Shown here: positions 60,827-61,852 of the stretch, one piece after another
Position numbering within the stretch: position 1 is the stretch's first letter
How the letters are laid out: each line of letters starts with the position of its first letter
NCBI GenBank assembly: GCA_902826795.1
Contig: CADEGD010000003.1
Location: 1 to 61,852 of the forward strand
Direction: 5' to 3'
DNA: 61,852 bases
Origin: an uncultured Acidobacteriota bacterium
Lineage (GTDB): Bacteria > Acidobacteriota > Blastocatellia > Pyrinomonadales > Pyrinomonadaceae
Position numbers and translations under genes: made by a program
Notes under the pieces: model-generated
The model's database searches: none
The model's input: only the letters and a program-made list of their open reading frames with translations
What the model was told of the DNA's origin: nothing

Positions 60827-60991
60827 CTAAGGAATTTCCTTAGATTTCTCCTCAAGTTGAACAAGGCGATGATTGAGGTTATGAATGGCGTCAATCATTG
60901 CCTTTTCTCTTTTTCGGCTTATGAAATGTTTTACGATCTCAAAGCCGAGCCAGAGCAACTTGAGGCACTCCAACAGAATCAACGATTCCAT
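60827..60991 (-). CDS. Small helical protein, 54 aa
   Basis: A short gene on the minus strand: ATG at 60991 preceded by a perfect AGGAGG 8 nt upstream, stop TAG at 60827. The product begins MESLILLECLKLLWLGFEIV, with a hydrophobic helix. The second half is a charged amphipathic helix (KREKAMIDAIHNLNHRLVQL then EEKSKEIP) with coiled-coil-like heptads. It looks like a tail-anchored or membrane-tethered small protein. No family recognised. The ribosome site and structure make it more credible than the plus-strand frame at 60857. Confidence 0.6.
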   Translation of the reverse strand: MESLILLECLKLLWLGFEIVKHFISRKREKAMIDAIHNLNHRLVQLEEKSKEIP

Positions 60992-61118
60992 CTTCGTGAC
61001 CTCCTTCTATGTATATTGTCAAAGAGTCAGAGACTGACTCCCTGACGTGTCGGATAGTAGCAAACGCCTCGCAGAACGACAAAACGATGCCGGTACGATA
61101 GAATGATGTGTTTTCAAA

Positions 61119-61852
61119 ATGGAACCGCAGCAGCAGTTAGAACAATTCGTTTTCGACTTCAATAAAGAACAGCCCGAGATCGTTGCCGAATCGAGCGACG
61201 AGTTGAAGATCAAGCTCGGCGAGTTTGCCGGGCCGCTTGATCTGCTTTTGTATTTGATCAAGCAGGAGCAGGCGAATATCTTCGACATCCCGATCGCAAA
61301 GATCACTGACGAATACGTCAAATACATCCGGCTGATGAAAAGTCTCGACATCGCGGTCGCGGCTGACTTTGTCGTGATGGCGGCGACGCTGATCGAGATC
61401 AAGTCGAGAATGCTGTTGCCGCGCGATCCTTTGGCGGCGGCGGATGAAGAAGAGTTTGAAGATCCGCGAAAGGAACTCGTAGATCAGCTTCTTGAATACG
61501 AGAAATTCAAGTCGGCCGCTCAGATGCTTTATGAGCGTTCGACCATCGAACAGGCCGTTTTCAAACGCGGCACGATCGAATCGGACGACAACAACGCCGA
61601 GATCAGCGCGACGGTCTTCGATCTGCTGACGGTTTTCCAGAAGATCGTCGTCCGCCACAAAGAGCAGGTGACGCTTGAGATCGAGCGCGAAGAGATATCT
61701 CTTGCAGACATGCTCAAGGCCTTGAAAAAGCGGATCTATGATGAGATCGAGCTGAACTTGCTTACGTTCTTCGAAGAGTTTCACACCCGCCGCGAACTCG
61801 TGACGGCCTTCATCGCCGTGCTTGAGATAGTGCGAACCGAGGAAGTAAAGCT
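61119..61852 (+). CDS. scpA: Segregation and condensation protein A (partial, 3' end outside window)
   Basis: Kleisin subunit of the bacterial SMC-ScpAB condensin, which compacts and segregates the chromosome. The frame opens at the ATG at 61119 (MEPQQQLEQFVFDF), and after about 28 residues reaches the family signature FAGPLDLLLYLIKQEQANIF. It continues with IAKITDEYVKYI and DFVVMAATLIEIKSRMLLP. An acidic linker follows (AADEEEFEDPRKE), then another helical segment. It runs to the window edge after 244 residues, so the C-terminal winged helix that binds the SMC head is probably only partly present. Confidence 0.93.
   Translation, partial: MEPQQQLEQFVFDFNKEQPEIVAESSDELKIKLGEFAGPLDLLLYLIKQEQANIFDIPIAKITDEYVKYIRLMKSLDIAVAADFVVMAATLIEIKSRMLLPRDPLAAADEEEFEDPRKELVDQLLEYEKFKSAAQMLYERSTIEQAVFKRGTIESDDNNAEISATVFDLLTVFQKIVVRHKEQVTLEIEREEISLADMLKALKKRIYDEIELNLLTFFEEFHTRRELVTAFIAVLEIVRTEEVK

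Noticed and set aside
60857..61045. Plus-strand 62-codon frame
   Set aside because: It lies opposite the small minus-strand gene that has a perfect AGGAGG; the plus frame has neither ribosome site nor structure.
61137..61784. Minus-strand frame opposite scpA
   Set aside because: The plus strand carries the ScpA signature in a frame open to the window edge.

Overview
The window looks like chromosomal DNA of an acidobacterium, most likely class Blastocatellia / Pyrinomonadales. This is an inference from gene style, not from a search: membrane-anchored winged-helix regulators with TPR or beta-propeller sensor halves, very long secreted CSLREA/beta-helix/TSP3 proteins, repeated secreted hypothetical families, the DUF2237/DUF779/GxxExxY complement, and many short palindromic repeats. 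It is moderately GC-rich, with dense genes on both strands.

Layout. 1-9.1 kb: the end of an ErpA-type Fe-S carrier, then a minus-strand block of secreted or hypothetical proteins dominated by a 2128-residue mosaic protein ending in an M19-like dipeptidase domain. 9.2-14 kb: two tandem, overlapping membrane wHTH regulators, then a possible cysteine-protease-like protein. 14-24.4 kb: Mrp/ApbC, YgfZ, secreted proteins, GxxExxY, YpdA-like reductase, a frameshifted recQ and a secreted LolA-like protein. 24.5-27.8 kb: histidine kinase/response regulator pair and TrhA. 27.9-48.4 kb: mostly housekeeping (malic enzyme, greA, pfkA, S41 protease, GT2, pdxJ, uvrA, gpmA, folC, accD, suhB) with a DUF433/DUF5615 toxin-antitoxin pair whose toxin is frameshifted. 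48.5-51.3 kb: TadA-Nudix fusion, two tRNA-Ser genes around an aquaporin gene, and the SRP RNA. 51.5-57.3 kb: accessory and repeat-rich, with a REP array around a RAYT transposase with a stop codon, a DUF488-linked three-gene locus with two one-base frame breaks, a repeat graveyard, an RRM protein and a UPF0175/DUF3368 toxin-antitoxin pair. 57.3-61.9 kb: aldehyde dehydrogenase, DUF779, an ArsC/Spx-like reductase with an in-frame TGA, DUF2237, DinB and the start of scpA.

Most notable points. (1) The ArsC/Spx-like gene at 59393-59728 has a single TGA exactly where the first Cys of its CxxC belongs, followed by a short hairpin placed like a bacterial SECIS; it is a candidate selenoprotein. (2) Several palindromic repeats lie in frame inside conserved genes (ygfZ, ypdA-like, DUF2237), adding peptides to the proteins, and related inverted repeats bracket single genes (GxxExxY, DUF779). 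(3) TadA is fused to a Nudix domain. (4) One-base frame breaks occur in recQ, the DUF5615 toxin and two genes of the DUF488 locus; some may be sequencing errors, so each needs read-level checking.
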